In this document: positions 26,201-33,114 of the stretch, in pieces | How the letters are laid out: every line of letters starts with the position of its first letter | Numbering within the stretch: the first letter of the stretch is position 1 | Assembly (NCBI RefSeq): GCF_004331465.1 | Contig: NZ_SJKB01000024.1 | Location: forward strand, 1-64,000 | Origin: Kribbella pittospori | GTDB lineage: Bacteria; Actinomycetota; Actinomycetes; Propionibacteriales; Kribbellaceae | DNA length: 64,000 nucleotides | Reading direction: 5' to 3' | Position numbers and translations under genes: made by a program | The notes under the pieces: model-generated | The model's database searches: none | What the model saw: only the letters and a program-made list of their open reading frames with translations | What the model was told of the DNA's origin: nothing

Positions 26201-26445
26201 TGAGCCGAGACGTCGGCCGTCTCCAGGAACTGGTCAAAGCCACCACGGTCTACCGCATGACGATCGGCCAACCCCGACAAGCCGAGCTCGTCGAGGTGCT
26301 GACCGGACTGCCAAAGGACGAGCAGGAAGCGCTCCGCCAGGCTGTCACCATCGACCTGTCACCCACGGGCCAGCATGAGCACTTCTCTACGGCGATGGCC
26401 GAGCGGGCAAGCAACGACGAAATTGCCATCACAGCCGAGTCGTGA
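23281..26445 (+). CDS. SNF2-type (SF2) helicase
   Basis: A 1054-residue protein with a GTG start inside the PLD gene end. Motif I is VADEVGLGKTKIA (about residue 45), motif II LIILDEFQRF (about 254, a DEFQ form) and motif III LLSATPYKML (about 290). The second motor lobe has LVSTSVGQEGLDF (about 870) and DLEQREGRVHRYKNH (about 905), motifs V and VI. A long central region (about 400-830) is not recognised. It is probably the DNA translocase of the DUF6361/PLD system, comparable to helicase-PLD couples in DISARM-like loci, but no DrmA or DrmB homologue is present. Confidence 0.88.
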   Translation: MRLRGPCPDDELTAATSGLKEFQRRTARTVVEAMFERGQRRFLVADEVGLGKTKIARYVVAETIRRLWDDADVDRIDIVYICSNGQIARQNVSDLNVLSDVPTRAADRITMLPAALAHLSRTPVNLVAFTPATSLNFGHAGGQARERAMLFHILSHERALGPSVMSRRGATSLLSLGARSFEAALPEAQRVPITAELARGYHNVLARQGLVDEVEYWSDGRRRMDPTEQRRLVGRLCRALAESCFDQLTPDLIILDEFQRFSTVLDGVGDDGELAQMLFERPSTRVLLLSATPYKMLTGVGDDESHAEGFSRTLSFLLGNERANALDEVRDDLTRLRHGLVGERDLVRLATTRDRVQTTLRSVMVRTERLAATEDRSGMLDVSSDVRCPVTPADVSAYVGTDRVTQTLDNIPTIVEYWKSAPYLVNFMDQYKVKDAIRKGWRDQNPDLVAALQGRHMLEWDDVDHYRRIDSRNPRARWLIEDLAAAGAFERLWVPPTLPQTSLRGAYAGAEPFTKRLIFSGWAVAPKAVAGLVSFEYERRNHRAGVTYRNAHQATGRLTLPALSRSASERFTTLALLLPCRRLAELGDPLAAAGETEDAVLPVDVMTLRRRVAERIADELRPVTRQATSTGRSLNIWYAAAQAYLDRGLLDLQPTDWQDEERESRGLVDHLEALHQGMEFPDEWGPPPDDLPWRLADLAIAGPAVAAFRALRRIAPRLGVDPDDPDLHAGAAKIAWAFLSFFNDAENTALVAPRSRDGDYWTHVAEHCRDGALGSVLDEWFHLVPDQLRLDAASPQPVAYVVDAVSRVLRLKDGSMQTDYFDLRDEDGLPRTEELRTHFAMRFGQARGETAEGDNPVDVRRAFNSPFRPFVLVSTSVGQEGLDFHYYAHAVVHWNLPGNPVDLEQREGRVHRYKNHAVRKNLGYRFIGSRAVAKSSDPWSTLFQLGDDGLGGMVPEWIFTGPAAIQRLVPLLPMSRDVGRLQELVKATTVYRMTIGQPRQAELVEVLTGLPKDEQEALRQAVTIDLSPTGQHEHFSTAMAERASNDEIAITAES

Positions 26446-26450
26446 CCGGC

Positions 26451-26658
26451 ATGGACGACGATCCGGCGCTGGTGGCGCTGGTGATCGGCTGGACGGCAGC
26501 GCTCGGCGCGGGTGAAGGAGAGCCCATAACTGGCCAGCGAAGCTCGTTGCGTCCGGGTGCAGCCAGCGGGAACTCGGCCGTGACGAGAACCTCGTGCCTG
26601 CTCCCCGTGCGCGGTCAGGTCGGCCACTTGAGCGACTCACCGCCTGCGAGGCTGGGCC
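26451..26658 (+). pseudogene. 5' stub of a further operon gene, cut by IS3
   Basis: An ATG 5 bp after the helicase stop begins MDDDPALVALVIGWTAALGA with good GC3 codon usage for about 25 codons. Then codon usage collapses and the frame enters the IS3-like remnant. It may be the start of a lost last gene of the operon. No family can be assigned from so few residues. Confidence 0.3.
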
Positions 26659-27012
26659 TGCCCCATTTTGACGGACATCCGAGATCAGGAGCGGTTGCTC
26701 CGGAAGGATGTTCATCATGGAGTCCATGGGCAAGAAGAAGCCGCGGCCTCGTCGTTCGTTCACGGCCGAGTTCAAGGCTGAGATCGTCGAACTGTGCCAG
26801 CGTGGCGACCGGTCGGTTGGTCAGGTCGCGAAAGACTTCGACCTGACCGAGACCGCGGTCCGGGAATGGCTGAAGCAGGCCGAACGCGACGCCGGAACCG
26901 GTGATGGCGGTTTGACCTCGAGCGAGAAGGACGAGCTCGCGCAACTGCGGCGGGAGAACCGGCGGCTGCGCGAGGATGTCGAGATCCTCAAGCGGGCAAC
27001 GGCCTTCTTCGC
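26659..27012 (+). mobile_element. IS3-family element, left-end remnant
   Basis: Starts near TGCCCCATTTTGACGG, a TG-type left terminal repeat, and holds a complete-looking orfA start but no orfB. The element is cut at about 27012 where IS110-type sequence begins. The right terminal repeat was not found. Confidence 0.6.
26717..27012 (+). pseudogene. IS3-family transposase OrfA, truncated
   Basis: Reads MESMGKKKPRPRRSFTAEFK, then IVELCQRGDRSVGQVAKDFD, TAVREWLKQAERDAG, and ELAQLRRENRRLREDVEILK followed by RATAFFA. This is the OrfA helix-turn-helix plus leucine-zipper protein of IS3 elements. It lacks only the last few residues before the usual programmed frameshift, but OrfB (the DDE transposase) is gone. 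The open frame runs on to 27238 through unrelated sequence. Confidence 0.75.
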
Positions 27013-27228
27013 GTCAATGCCACGATCTTGTTGCCCGGCGGAGTTCGCTCGTTTCTTTGCTGCCTCGCAGTTCGATGGCTTGTCCTCGATGTGCGGGTCC
27101 GCAGGGCACCCAGGGCGCGTGGGGATGTGGCTTGATAGGAGCCTGCCATCGTGCTCGATTGAGGCGTGCCCGCCTCCGCGCGGTCCCGGGCATCCCTCCC
27201 TGCTCTCGACATCAGGAGTTCCCTCGGC
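27013..27228 (+). other. IS110-type 5' non-coding region (possible guide/bridge RNA remnant)
   Basis: About 215 bp between the IS3 break and the IS110-type transposase start. In IS110-type elements this non-coding stretch encodes the bridge (seek) RNA that pairs with target and donor DNA. Inverted stretches such as GCGGAGTTCGC near 27037 could fold. With the transposase truncated, it should be inactive. Assignment is by position only. Confidence 0.35.
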
Positions 27229-27753
27229 ATGGTCATGATCGGCACCGACTCCCACAAACGCACCCGCACCGTCGTCGCGCTCGACGACGTGGGTCGCCGG
27301 CTGGGAGTGAAAACCGTCCTCACCAACAGCGAGGGCCACTTCGAGCTGGTCCGCTGGTCGGCCAAGTTCAATGAGGTCGCCTTCGCGCTGGAAGATTGCC
27401 GGCATCTCACTCGCCGCCTGGAAGCCGAGCTGCTCGCGGCCGGATGTCGCGTGGTGCGCATTCCGACCAGGCTGATGGCTTGCGCCCGCCGCGCGGCCCG
27501 GGAGCCGGGCAAGTCGGACCCGATCGACGCCGAGGCAGTGGCGCTGGCCGCGCTGCGTCACCCCAATCTGCCGGTCGCGGAGCTGGACGAATCGGCGCGG
27601 GAGGTGAAGCTGTTGTCGGATCACCGGCATGACTTGGTGGTTCAACGCACCGCCGACCAGATCCTCGACACCTGGCCGCATGCCGCACCCGAATCACCGA
27701 CTCAAGACACTAGCTGCAACGTCCACAGCGGTCAGAGGTCGTTGTCAGCCTGA
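27229..27753 (+). pseudogene. IS110-family transposase, N-terminal part only
   Basis: Starts MVMIGTDSHKRTRTVVALDD, the RuvC-like DEDD domain of IS110 transposases. The acidic residues are seen in GTDSHKRT, FALEDCRHL and KSDPIDAEAVALAALRHP. Homology stops near HDLVVQRT (about 27660), where the family normally continues into the linker and the C-terminal Tnp domain with its catalytic serine. The remaining 30 codons to the TGA are unrelated and overlap the 3' end of the opposite-strand DGQHR gene. The element is therefore dead. Confidence 0.75.
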
Positions 27754-30032
27754 CCCTTGATGAGCCAGGTGGTCAGCGTCACGAGAAAGTCGTGGTCCTC
27801 GGACGTGACCGTACGTTCGTGCATCACGTCGTTGCGCAGATCATTGAGGCGCTGAATCCAATCCGAACGCGCCCTCCAGCCACCGGGCTTGTCTTCGTCG
27901 CCCGGTCGCGTGTACTGCTTTTCGAAGAGTCGCTTCCAGAGGTCCTGGCTTTGCGTCATGATCGCTCGGTAGTCGACGACGTAGAGGCAATCCCACGCCT
28001 CAAGCTCATGATCGGCGTCTAGATCGGCATTCTTCTCGACCGCCAGTTTCCCGGCTTCGATCATAATCCTGCGTGGGACGCCGTCCTTGCGCCACGTGGA
28101 TCCATATTCGTTCTCGAGGCGCTTCCGAATATCGCCCTTCATGAACAATCCCAATGCCGCGACCATGTCTCGCGACTCGTCGTTGAACTGCTTCTCCTCA
28201 CTTTCGAGATACTCGGCCAAGCCGGCCGGCATGAAGTCCGGGCAAGCGATGCTAATTGCCTGCTGCACACGTCGCCAGTACTTCGTGCCAGCACCCGATC
28301 CATACATTTGCCGAAACTCCAGGCCCTGCGCCGAGTCAAGTGACGCCAAGTGACTGATAAGCGGGTCCATGTATGGGCGTGCCGCATCGAACAATTCTTG
28401 TGGTGCGGATTCTCGTGGATTGTAGCCATTCTCCCGCGTGAGGTGTTCGGCGATATCACCAAGAATCCGGATCAGCGACTCGATGCCGTTATTGATGAAA
28501 ACGAAGCCGCCCTCAGCGCTGCCGAGCTTGAACTGAGTATCGAGTCCGTCGCGTAAGTATGTAAGTCCCAGTGTGAGATAAGCAATGAGTGGCCCCGCGG
28601 TCGCATCGTTCGAGCCACGGTAGAAGGAGCCCACCTCCTTGACCTCGGTCTTAGCGAACGATCCGAGGAAACCTCCGCGTTCAATGCCGCGGCTGATTGC
28701 GTCGATCGTCAGGCACCGTAAGGCCGTCTTCGGACTCTCTCCAATCTGAATACGGCCGTACAGCGGAGAGGATTTATCCTCACCGAGTTGTTGTGCAATG
28801 TGCAGCTTAAGCGCTCGGATCTGCTCACGCAGATCTTTTGAATCGTATAGCAAGTCCGCGTTTAACGTGTTCCGAAGGTTCTTAGGAACGGCCTGCTGGT
28901 TCTCGTTGATCTGCATGAACAGCCGAACCTGATCGGGGCGCTCAAGATTCACAAAGGCGATGACCGGGATCAAATCTGTGGCTGCGCGCGAGCTGTCGGC
29001 ATACCCATACAGGCGGTGCTGCCCATCGATGACGTAGGCGGCGCGGAAGGTTTGTGGAAGATGAAGGACGCCGGCTCGTGTCTCACCTGCGTGTTTCGGG
29101 AACGGCTCGAACTTCAAACCCCTGCCAACAGAATCCAGACTCAGGATGAGAGAGTTAGGAAAATATCCACCGTCGTCAACAAACTGCGCGACGCCCTTTA
29201 GTCGAGTCTTCTTGATCAGCCGCTGGTATGTCGGCATCAGGGTCGAGTTTGCCTTATTGCGATGCAAGATATACGCAAGCTTCAGTAGCCGCTCCGGCTC
29301 GATTGAAAAAGAGTAATACTTGTGTCCACCCATGTGAGCTTCGATAGCCACAACTTCTGGGTCGAGATTCGGAATCTTTGTCCCATGAAACAGGTTCCCG
29401 AGGAGTTGATAGCGCGCAGCGCGCCCTAGGTGATCCGCGAGCCCAATGTAGTAGTCGATGACATCCTCGTCCATGTGGATGACATCAGCCTGCTCGATAC
29501 GTTCAGCAGTCGGCTGTGTCACGCCAAAATTGTTCGTCGCAAGGATGAATTTGACCTTGTGGTACGGGAAATCCTTCTTGATCTCCTTCAGGAACCCCGG
29601 CCGCTGCGTCTGGACAGTCTCAAGTTCTTTCCTGAACTGCCCTGTTCGCACAGTCTCCGACGACCTGCATATTATTACGAGTACGACCTCGTCGTCGGCG
29701 GCGAAGACATTGACTTGCTGCGTTTCTCTAGCGTCATTCCCGAATCTGAGAGCGAAATCTCGATCCTTGTTTAGTGAAGTGAAGTTCAGTTTTGCAAACG
29801 CGGCCCAAACACGGTCTTCAAATGCGACATCATGTAGCTTGGGCTTGCGCATCCGCGCGGACCTTTTGTTCCGCTTGTCGATCACCCAGCCGTCGGCTTC
29901 ACGCTCGGGAATCTGCCTTGGCTGGACCGTAATGAAGTGGTCCGGCGACATCCTTTTTCGAACTTCAGCCGGTATGCTCCTTGGAGATAGCAGCGCGTCC
30001 CTCAACGGGGCTCCTGATGGCGGTAGCGTCAT
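27732..30032 (-). CDS. Nuclease-like / DGQHR / HEPN fusion protein
   Basis: A 766-residue protein with three parts. Residues about 70-190 resemble a Mrr-like PD-(D/E)xK domain (FEDRVWAAFAKLNF, then QQVNVFAADDEVVLVIICRS), but the ExK position reads IICRS, so it is probably inactive. Residues about 255-480 are a DndB-like DGQHR domain: AAYVIDGQHRLYGYAD at about 330-345, then VRLFMQINENQQAVPKNLRN. The C-terminal 110 residues end in RLNDLRNDVMHERTV (about 728-742), an R-x4-H HEPN-type RNase motif in a Swt1-like domain. Base composition is visibly lower in GC than the flanks. The ATG overlaps the methylase stop by 4 nt (ATGA), so the two are coupled. Confidence 0.8.
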   Translation of the reverse strand: MTLPPSGAPLRDALLSPRSIPAEVRKRMSPDHFITVQPRQIPEREADGWVIDKRNKRSARMRKPKLHDVAFEDRVWAAFAKLNFTSLNKDRDFALRFGNDARETQQVNVFAADDEVVLVIICRSSETVRTGQFRKELETVQTQRPGFLKEIKKDFPYHKVKFILATNNFGVTQPTAERIEQADVIHMDEDVIDYYIGLADHLGRAARYQLLGNLFHGTKIPNLDPEVVAIEAHMGGHKYYSFSIEPERLLKLAYILHRNKANSTLMPTYQRLIKKTRLKGVAQFVDDGGYFPNSLILSLDSVGRGLKFEPFPKHAGETRAGVLHLPQTFRAAYVIDGQHRLYGYADSSRAATDLIPVIAFVNLERPDQVRLFMQINENQQAVPKNLRNTLNADLLYDSKDLREQIRALKLHIAQQLGEDKSSPLYGRIQIGESPKTALRCLTIDAISRGIERGGFLGSFAKTEVKEVGSFYRGSNDATAGPLIAYLTLGLTYLRDGLDTQFKLGSAEGGFVFINNGIESLIRILGDIAEHLTRENGYNPRESAPQELFDAARPYMDPLISHLASLDSAQGLEFRQMYGSGAGTKYWRRVQQAISIACPDFMPAGLAEYLESEEKQFNDESRDMVAALGLFMKGDIRKRLENEYGSTWRKDGVPRRIMIEAGKLAVEKNADLDADHELEAWDCLYVVDYRAIMTQSQDLWKRLFEKQYTRPGDEDKPGGWRARSDWIQRLNDLRNDVMHERTVTSEDHDFLVTLTTWLIKGQADNDL

Positions 30033-30859
30033 GACTCAGGCAGATTCGTGAATAGGTACTCGGTGGCCCGGCCGCGGCTGCTTTTCTTGCCGGCCACCGC
30101 GCTCCTCCGGCTAGTTTCGATCCGTCGGTCGCCCTTCTCGAAGAGCTCAGCGACCGACTGGTGTGCGGCGTTTGTGAGTATGTAGTACGCACCTCTCTCG
30201 CGAAGAGTGTCAACCATCTCGCTCAGGCGATACTGATCTGCGAAGCGGAACAGTTTGTCGTTGTATCTGACGAAGCCGTTAAAGTTGTGCGCGACGGTGT
30301 ACGGCGGATCCAGGAAAACCAAATCGCCAGGGCCAACGTTGTCGAGTGCAGCCTCGAAATCACCTGCGGTCAAAGTTGTGCGTTCGAGGCGTTTGCTAGC
30401 GGCCTTCAGATCTTGCAGCAACGGGATATTGTAGTGATCCCGGTATCCGTACGGTACGTTGTATTTGCCCTCAAGATTCACGCGATAGATGCCGTTGAAC
30501 GAGGTGTGGTTGAGAAAAATGAACCGAGCTGCCTGTGACGCTGGCAGGCGCGGCCTCCCGGATCGTGCGGCATAGTACGCCTCTTCGGTGTTGCGATAGG
30601 ACCGCAAGAACCTCCAGACGTCCTCTGGTACTTCGCGCACTTGGCGATAAGTATCAATCAAAGCTGTATTCAGATCGGACAAGTACGCCTTGGCGTTGAT
30701 GTTCAATCCGAAGAACACCGAGGCGCCCCCGGCAAATGGTTCGTGATAGTTCTGGACCTCGGTGTCGCCGAGCAGCCTGGCCACAGTTGGCACCAGCCAC
30801 CGCTTCCCTCCCGCCCACCGAAGCAAGGGTCTGACGGTGACAGGTTTCTCTCCGACCAT
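30029..30859 (-). CDS. Dam-type N6-adenine DNA methyltransferase
   Basis: About 276 residues. An N-terminal SAM-binding motif RPLLRWAGGKRWLVPTVARL is followed by NYHEPFAGGASVFFGL, and catalytic motif IV is VFLDPPYTVAHNFNGFVRYN (about residue 183). This is the order of D12-class Dam enzymes that methylate adenine, often in GATC-like sites. It normally has no restriction partner of its own here. The second gene is the DGQHR/HEPN protein. The ATG at 30859 is preferred over a TTG at 30865. The ribosome site is weak. Heptamer repeats lie about 40 bp upstream. Confidence 0.88.
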   Translation of the reverse strand: MVGEKPVTVRPLLRWAGGKRWLVPTVARLLGDTEVQNYHEPFAGGASVFFGLNINAKAYLSDLNTALIDTYRQVREVPEDVWRFLRSYRNTEEAYYAARSGRPRLPASQAARFIFLNHTSFNGIYRVNLEGKYNVPYGYRDHYNIPLLQDLKAASKRLERTTLTAGDFEAALDNVGPGDLVFLDPPYTVAHNFNGFVRYNDKLFRFADQYRLSEMVDTLRERGAYYILTNAAHQSVAELFEKGDRRIETSRRSAVAGKKSSRGRATEYLFTNLPES

Positions 30860-30898
30860 GACCAAGGTTATCGACTCTCAAGGACATTTCCACCAGAC

Positions 30899-30940
30899 TC
30901 GCGCGTCGCGCGTCGCGCGTCGCGCGTCGCGCGTCGCGCG
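30899..30940. repeat. Six tandem TCGCGCG heptamers upstream of the Dam-type gene
   Basis: The 42 bp are exactly six copies of TCGCGCG. The array starts 40 bp before the methylase start codon, where a promoter or 5' leader would be. Such pure short repeats change copy number by slipped-strand mispairing, and changes of 7 bp would alter promoter spacing or leader structure. No coding function is needed to explain it. Confidence 0.85.
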
Positions 30941-31511
30941 GAACACCTGCGCCTCGGGTGTCCAGGACGGAGTAGGCGCAAACGTGGATGGCTGCGTGCG
31001 ACACCCGCTGCGCAGCTCGGTTGGGTTAGCCAGAGTCCGAGGCGCAGAGAGTTGTCAGCTGCGATGACATGACGAGTCTGAGACGCGACCGATTCAATCC
31101 ATCAGGTTTGCCCAGATGGTCCGCGACGCGACGCCTCAGCACAGACCGGACGCATGGCCACCTGCAATTGCTGAAGGGCTTCTGGGCTGTTGGCCGTAGA
31201 GCAGGATGTTCGGTGAGCGTCCAGGGTGTCATGCGCAGTGCCCGAGTGTCCCGCAGTGTCAGGCAGGGTATGCCGGCATCCCCCAGTCCGGTGCCTGTCG
31301 CAGCGCATGCCGAGCTCGAGGACCAGCGTCCTGTCCATGTCGTGTTCTCAGGCTGTCCGACAGCCCCGACAGTCTGAGTTGTCCGCCTTTACTCAGCTTC
31401 GTCAACGGACGACGTTGGCTATACGCCAGGACCGATGAGAAGCCTGGTGGTGTGAATCCACAGGTTACGGGTAAGTTTGGCAATTGATGGCAAACGATGA
31501 GTGCATTCTTG
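30941..31511. other. Gap without a supported gene
   Basis: About 570 bp between the heptamer array and the tRNA 3' end. Short open frames on both strands have no family-like sequence and poor codon usage. I see no integrase gene, although this is where one would be expected near an attachment site. It may hold degraded element sequence. Confidence 0.5.
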
Positions 31512-31555
31512 TCAGAGTCCGCGGGTTGTGGGTTCGAGTCCCACGGGGCCTACCG
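31512..31555 (+). other. 3' end of a tRNA gene, probable integration attachment site
   Basis: A T-arm (GTGGG, loop TTCGAGT, CCCAC at 31528-31544) is followed by the 3' acceptor strand GGGGCCT and ACC. The matching 5' half (AGGCCCC and D-arm) is not found upstream, so this is only the 3' part. tRNA 3' ends are duplicated when tyrosine-recombinase elements integrate, which fits an island boundary here. Isotype cannot be read. The last 15 bp are repeated on the far side of the IS481-like element. Confidence 0.6.
31541..31555. repeat. Left copy of 15-bp target-site duplication
   Basis: CCACGGGGCCTACCG, identical to 32904-32918. It abuts the left terminal repeat of the IS481-like element and is the end of the tRNA-derived sequence. 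IS481 elements make duplications of about 4-15 bp. Confidence 0.75.
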
Positions 31556-32813
31556 TGTGATGTCTCAAGACATCCCGGACAGGTGAACCCACGATTCGTG
31601 GGTTCACCTGTTTCTTTTGGGGTGGGTCTGGGTGGTTTGCCGGTGGGTTGGTAGTCGCGGCTGGGGTCGAGGACGAGGTCGCGGAGGAGTTCGCCGGTGG
31701 CGGCGTCGACGACCCTGGTCTGGAGGTCGTGGATGAGGAGCAGGACGTAGGTTCGGGCGTGGGTTCGCCCGATCCCGATGTGGTGGAGCCGGCCGTTGAC
31801 GCGCAGGGTGACCACGCCGGTGTCGTCGACGCGGTCGGTGCGGACCCGGTGATGGACCTCACCGGTCCGGTCGCGGCTCGGGGCGGCCTTCGGCCGGGCC
31901 GCGTAGGCGGTGGCCGGAGTGCAGCGGTGCGGCAGGGACCGGTGCGGACGGTGCTGGTTGTACTCCTCGACGAAGCTGTCGAGCAGGACCTGCAGTTCGG
32001 CGATCGTGGTGGGTTGGGTGGTTTGGGCGCGCAGCTACTTCTTCATCGTCTGCTGGAACCGCTCCACCTTCCCGCAGGTGGTCGGGTGTTTCGGGCGGGA
32101 GTTCTTCTGGACGATGTTCAGGCGCCGCAGTTCGGTCTCGAGGCCGTTGCGGCCGCCTTTCCCGCCGGACAGCCGGGTGGTGTAGACCATGCCGTTGTCG
32201 GTCAGGGTCGAGGCCGGGATCCCGTGTTCTGCAACGGTTTCCCGGAAGCTGGTGGTCACGACCTGCCCGGTGATCCGAAGGTGGGCGGTGACCGACAACG
32301 CGTAGCGGGAGTGGTCGTCCAGCCAGCTGATGATCTCCACATCGAGGCCCGAGCGGCCGGCGCGGGTGGTGAGGCGGTAGTGGGTGAAGTCGGACTGCCA
32401 GCACTCGTGGGCTGGTCGGCGGCGAACCGCAGGTACGACGACCTGGGCCGCTTGCCGGGGTCCGGTGCCACCGTGCCGGCCCGGGTCAGGATCCGGCAGA
32501 TCGTCGCCCGCGACAGCTTCACCTGATGCTGGTGCAGCAGATGCCAGCCGATGATGTCGGCGCCTGCGTCCAGGCCCCGCTCGGTCAGCTGTTTACGCAG
32601 CGCCACCACCAGCTCCACCGTCGCTGCCGCAGTAGCGCGCGGTGAGGTCTTCGGCCGCCGGCTGCGGGGCTCGAACGCCGCCTCACCCTCGACTCGATAC
32701 CGCGCCAGCAGCTCATACAGCCACGACCGCGCCACGCCGTACTCGGCAACCACCTCGCCCACAGACCGCTTCTCCACCACGATCGCCGTGATCACCAACC
32801 GGGCCTTCGACAT
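31556..32813 (-). pseudogene. IS481-family transposase with frameshift and amber codon
   Basis: The start (ATG at 32813) gives SKARLVITAIVVEKRSVGEV with an HTH (VAEYGVARSWLYELLARYR). Near 32408 one base appears lost, since a single added base restores ECWQSDFTHYRLTTRAG. The second frame continues through VEIISWLDDHSRYALSVTAH, the DDE core and STLTDNGMVYTTRL to KVERFQQTMKK. Then a TAG at 32035-32037 replaces what is normally a tryptophan codon. The same frame resumes with LRAQTTQPTTIAELQ and EEYNQHRPHRSLPHR and runs out of the element. Two lesions make it non-functional unless recoded. Confidence 0.8.
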
Positions 32814-32903
32814 GCCCGAGCATCCACAATCCGTCCGGTTACTCCCGAGACATCAGTCCGGCATGTCGTGAGACACCCGTCCGGGATGTGTAGAACCACA
32901 ACA
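31556..32903 (-). mobile_element. IS481-like insertion sequence, 1348 bp, inactivated
   Basis: The ends are imperfect inverted repeats beginning TGT. In both, ACATCCCGGAC starts at base 15 of the end and is followed by [A/G]GGTG. The element lies between two exact copies of a 15-bp sequence. Inside it, one minus-strand transposase gene is broken by a frameshift and a stop. The insertion is recent enough to keep a perfect target duplication. Confidence 0.75.
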
Positions 32904-32918
32904 CCACGGGGCCTACCG
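32904..32918. repeat. Right copy of 15-bp target-site duplication
   Basis: CCACGGGGCCTACCG, matching 31541-31555. Removing the IS481-like element rejoins the tRNA 3' end with the hairpin at 32918-32938. Confidence 0.75.
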
Positions 32919-32938
32919 ATCAGAGGTGGCCTCTGATC
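32918..32938 (+). terminator. Hairpin after the tRNA 3' end
   Basis: GATCAGAGG-TGG-CCTCTGATC is a perfect 9-bp stem with a 3-nt loop. It directly follows the tRNA-derived sequence once the insertion is removed, so it is probably the original tRNA terminator. Confidence 0.6.
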
Positions 32939-33114
32939 TGCTTGGGTCGGGCTGGGGTCGGCTTCGAGTTGCTCATTGCGGGTGGAGGCTCGGGGGCGCG
33001 TTCGTCCTCTGGCTGCGGTTGCGGCCTGCGGGGACCTGTATGTTCGGTATGTTTTGGGGACTCCCTCTTGCTTGAAGGGATCGACCACCCGGATGGCCGA
33101 GGGGGCTGAATGGT

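Noticed and set aside
30899..30940. CRISPR-like array
   Set aside because: The heptamers are contiguous without spacers, so this is a simple tandem repeat.
31479..31555. Complete tRNA gene
   Set aside because: No 5' acceptor strand, D-arm or anticodon stem pairs with the 3' part.
31465..31560. Protein-coding tail of the IS481-like transposase
   Set aside because: This stretch is the reverse strand of a tRNA 3' end; such translations are a well-known annotation artefact.
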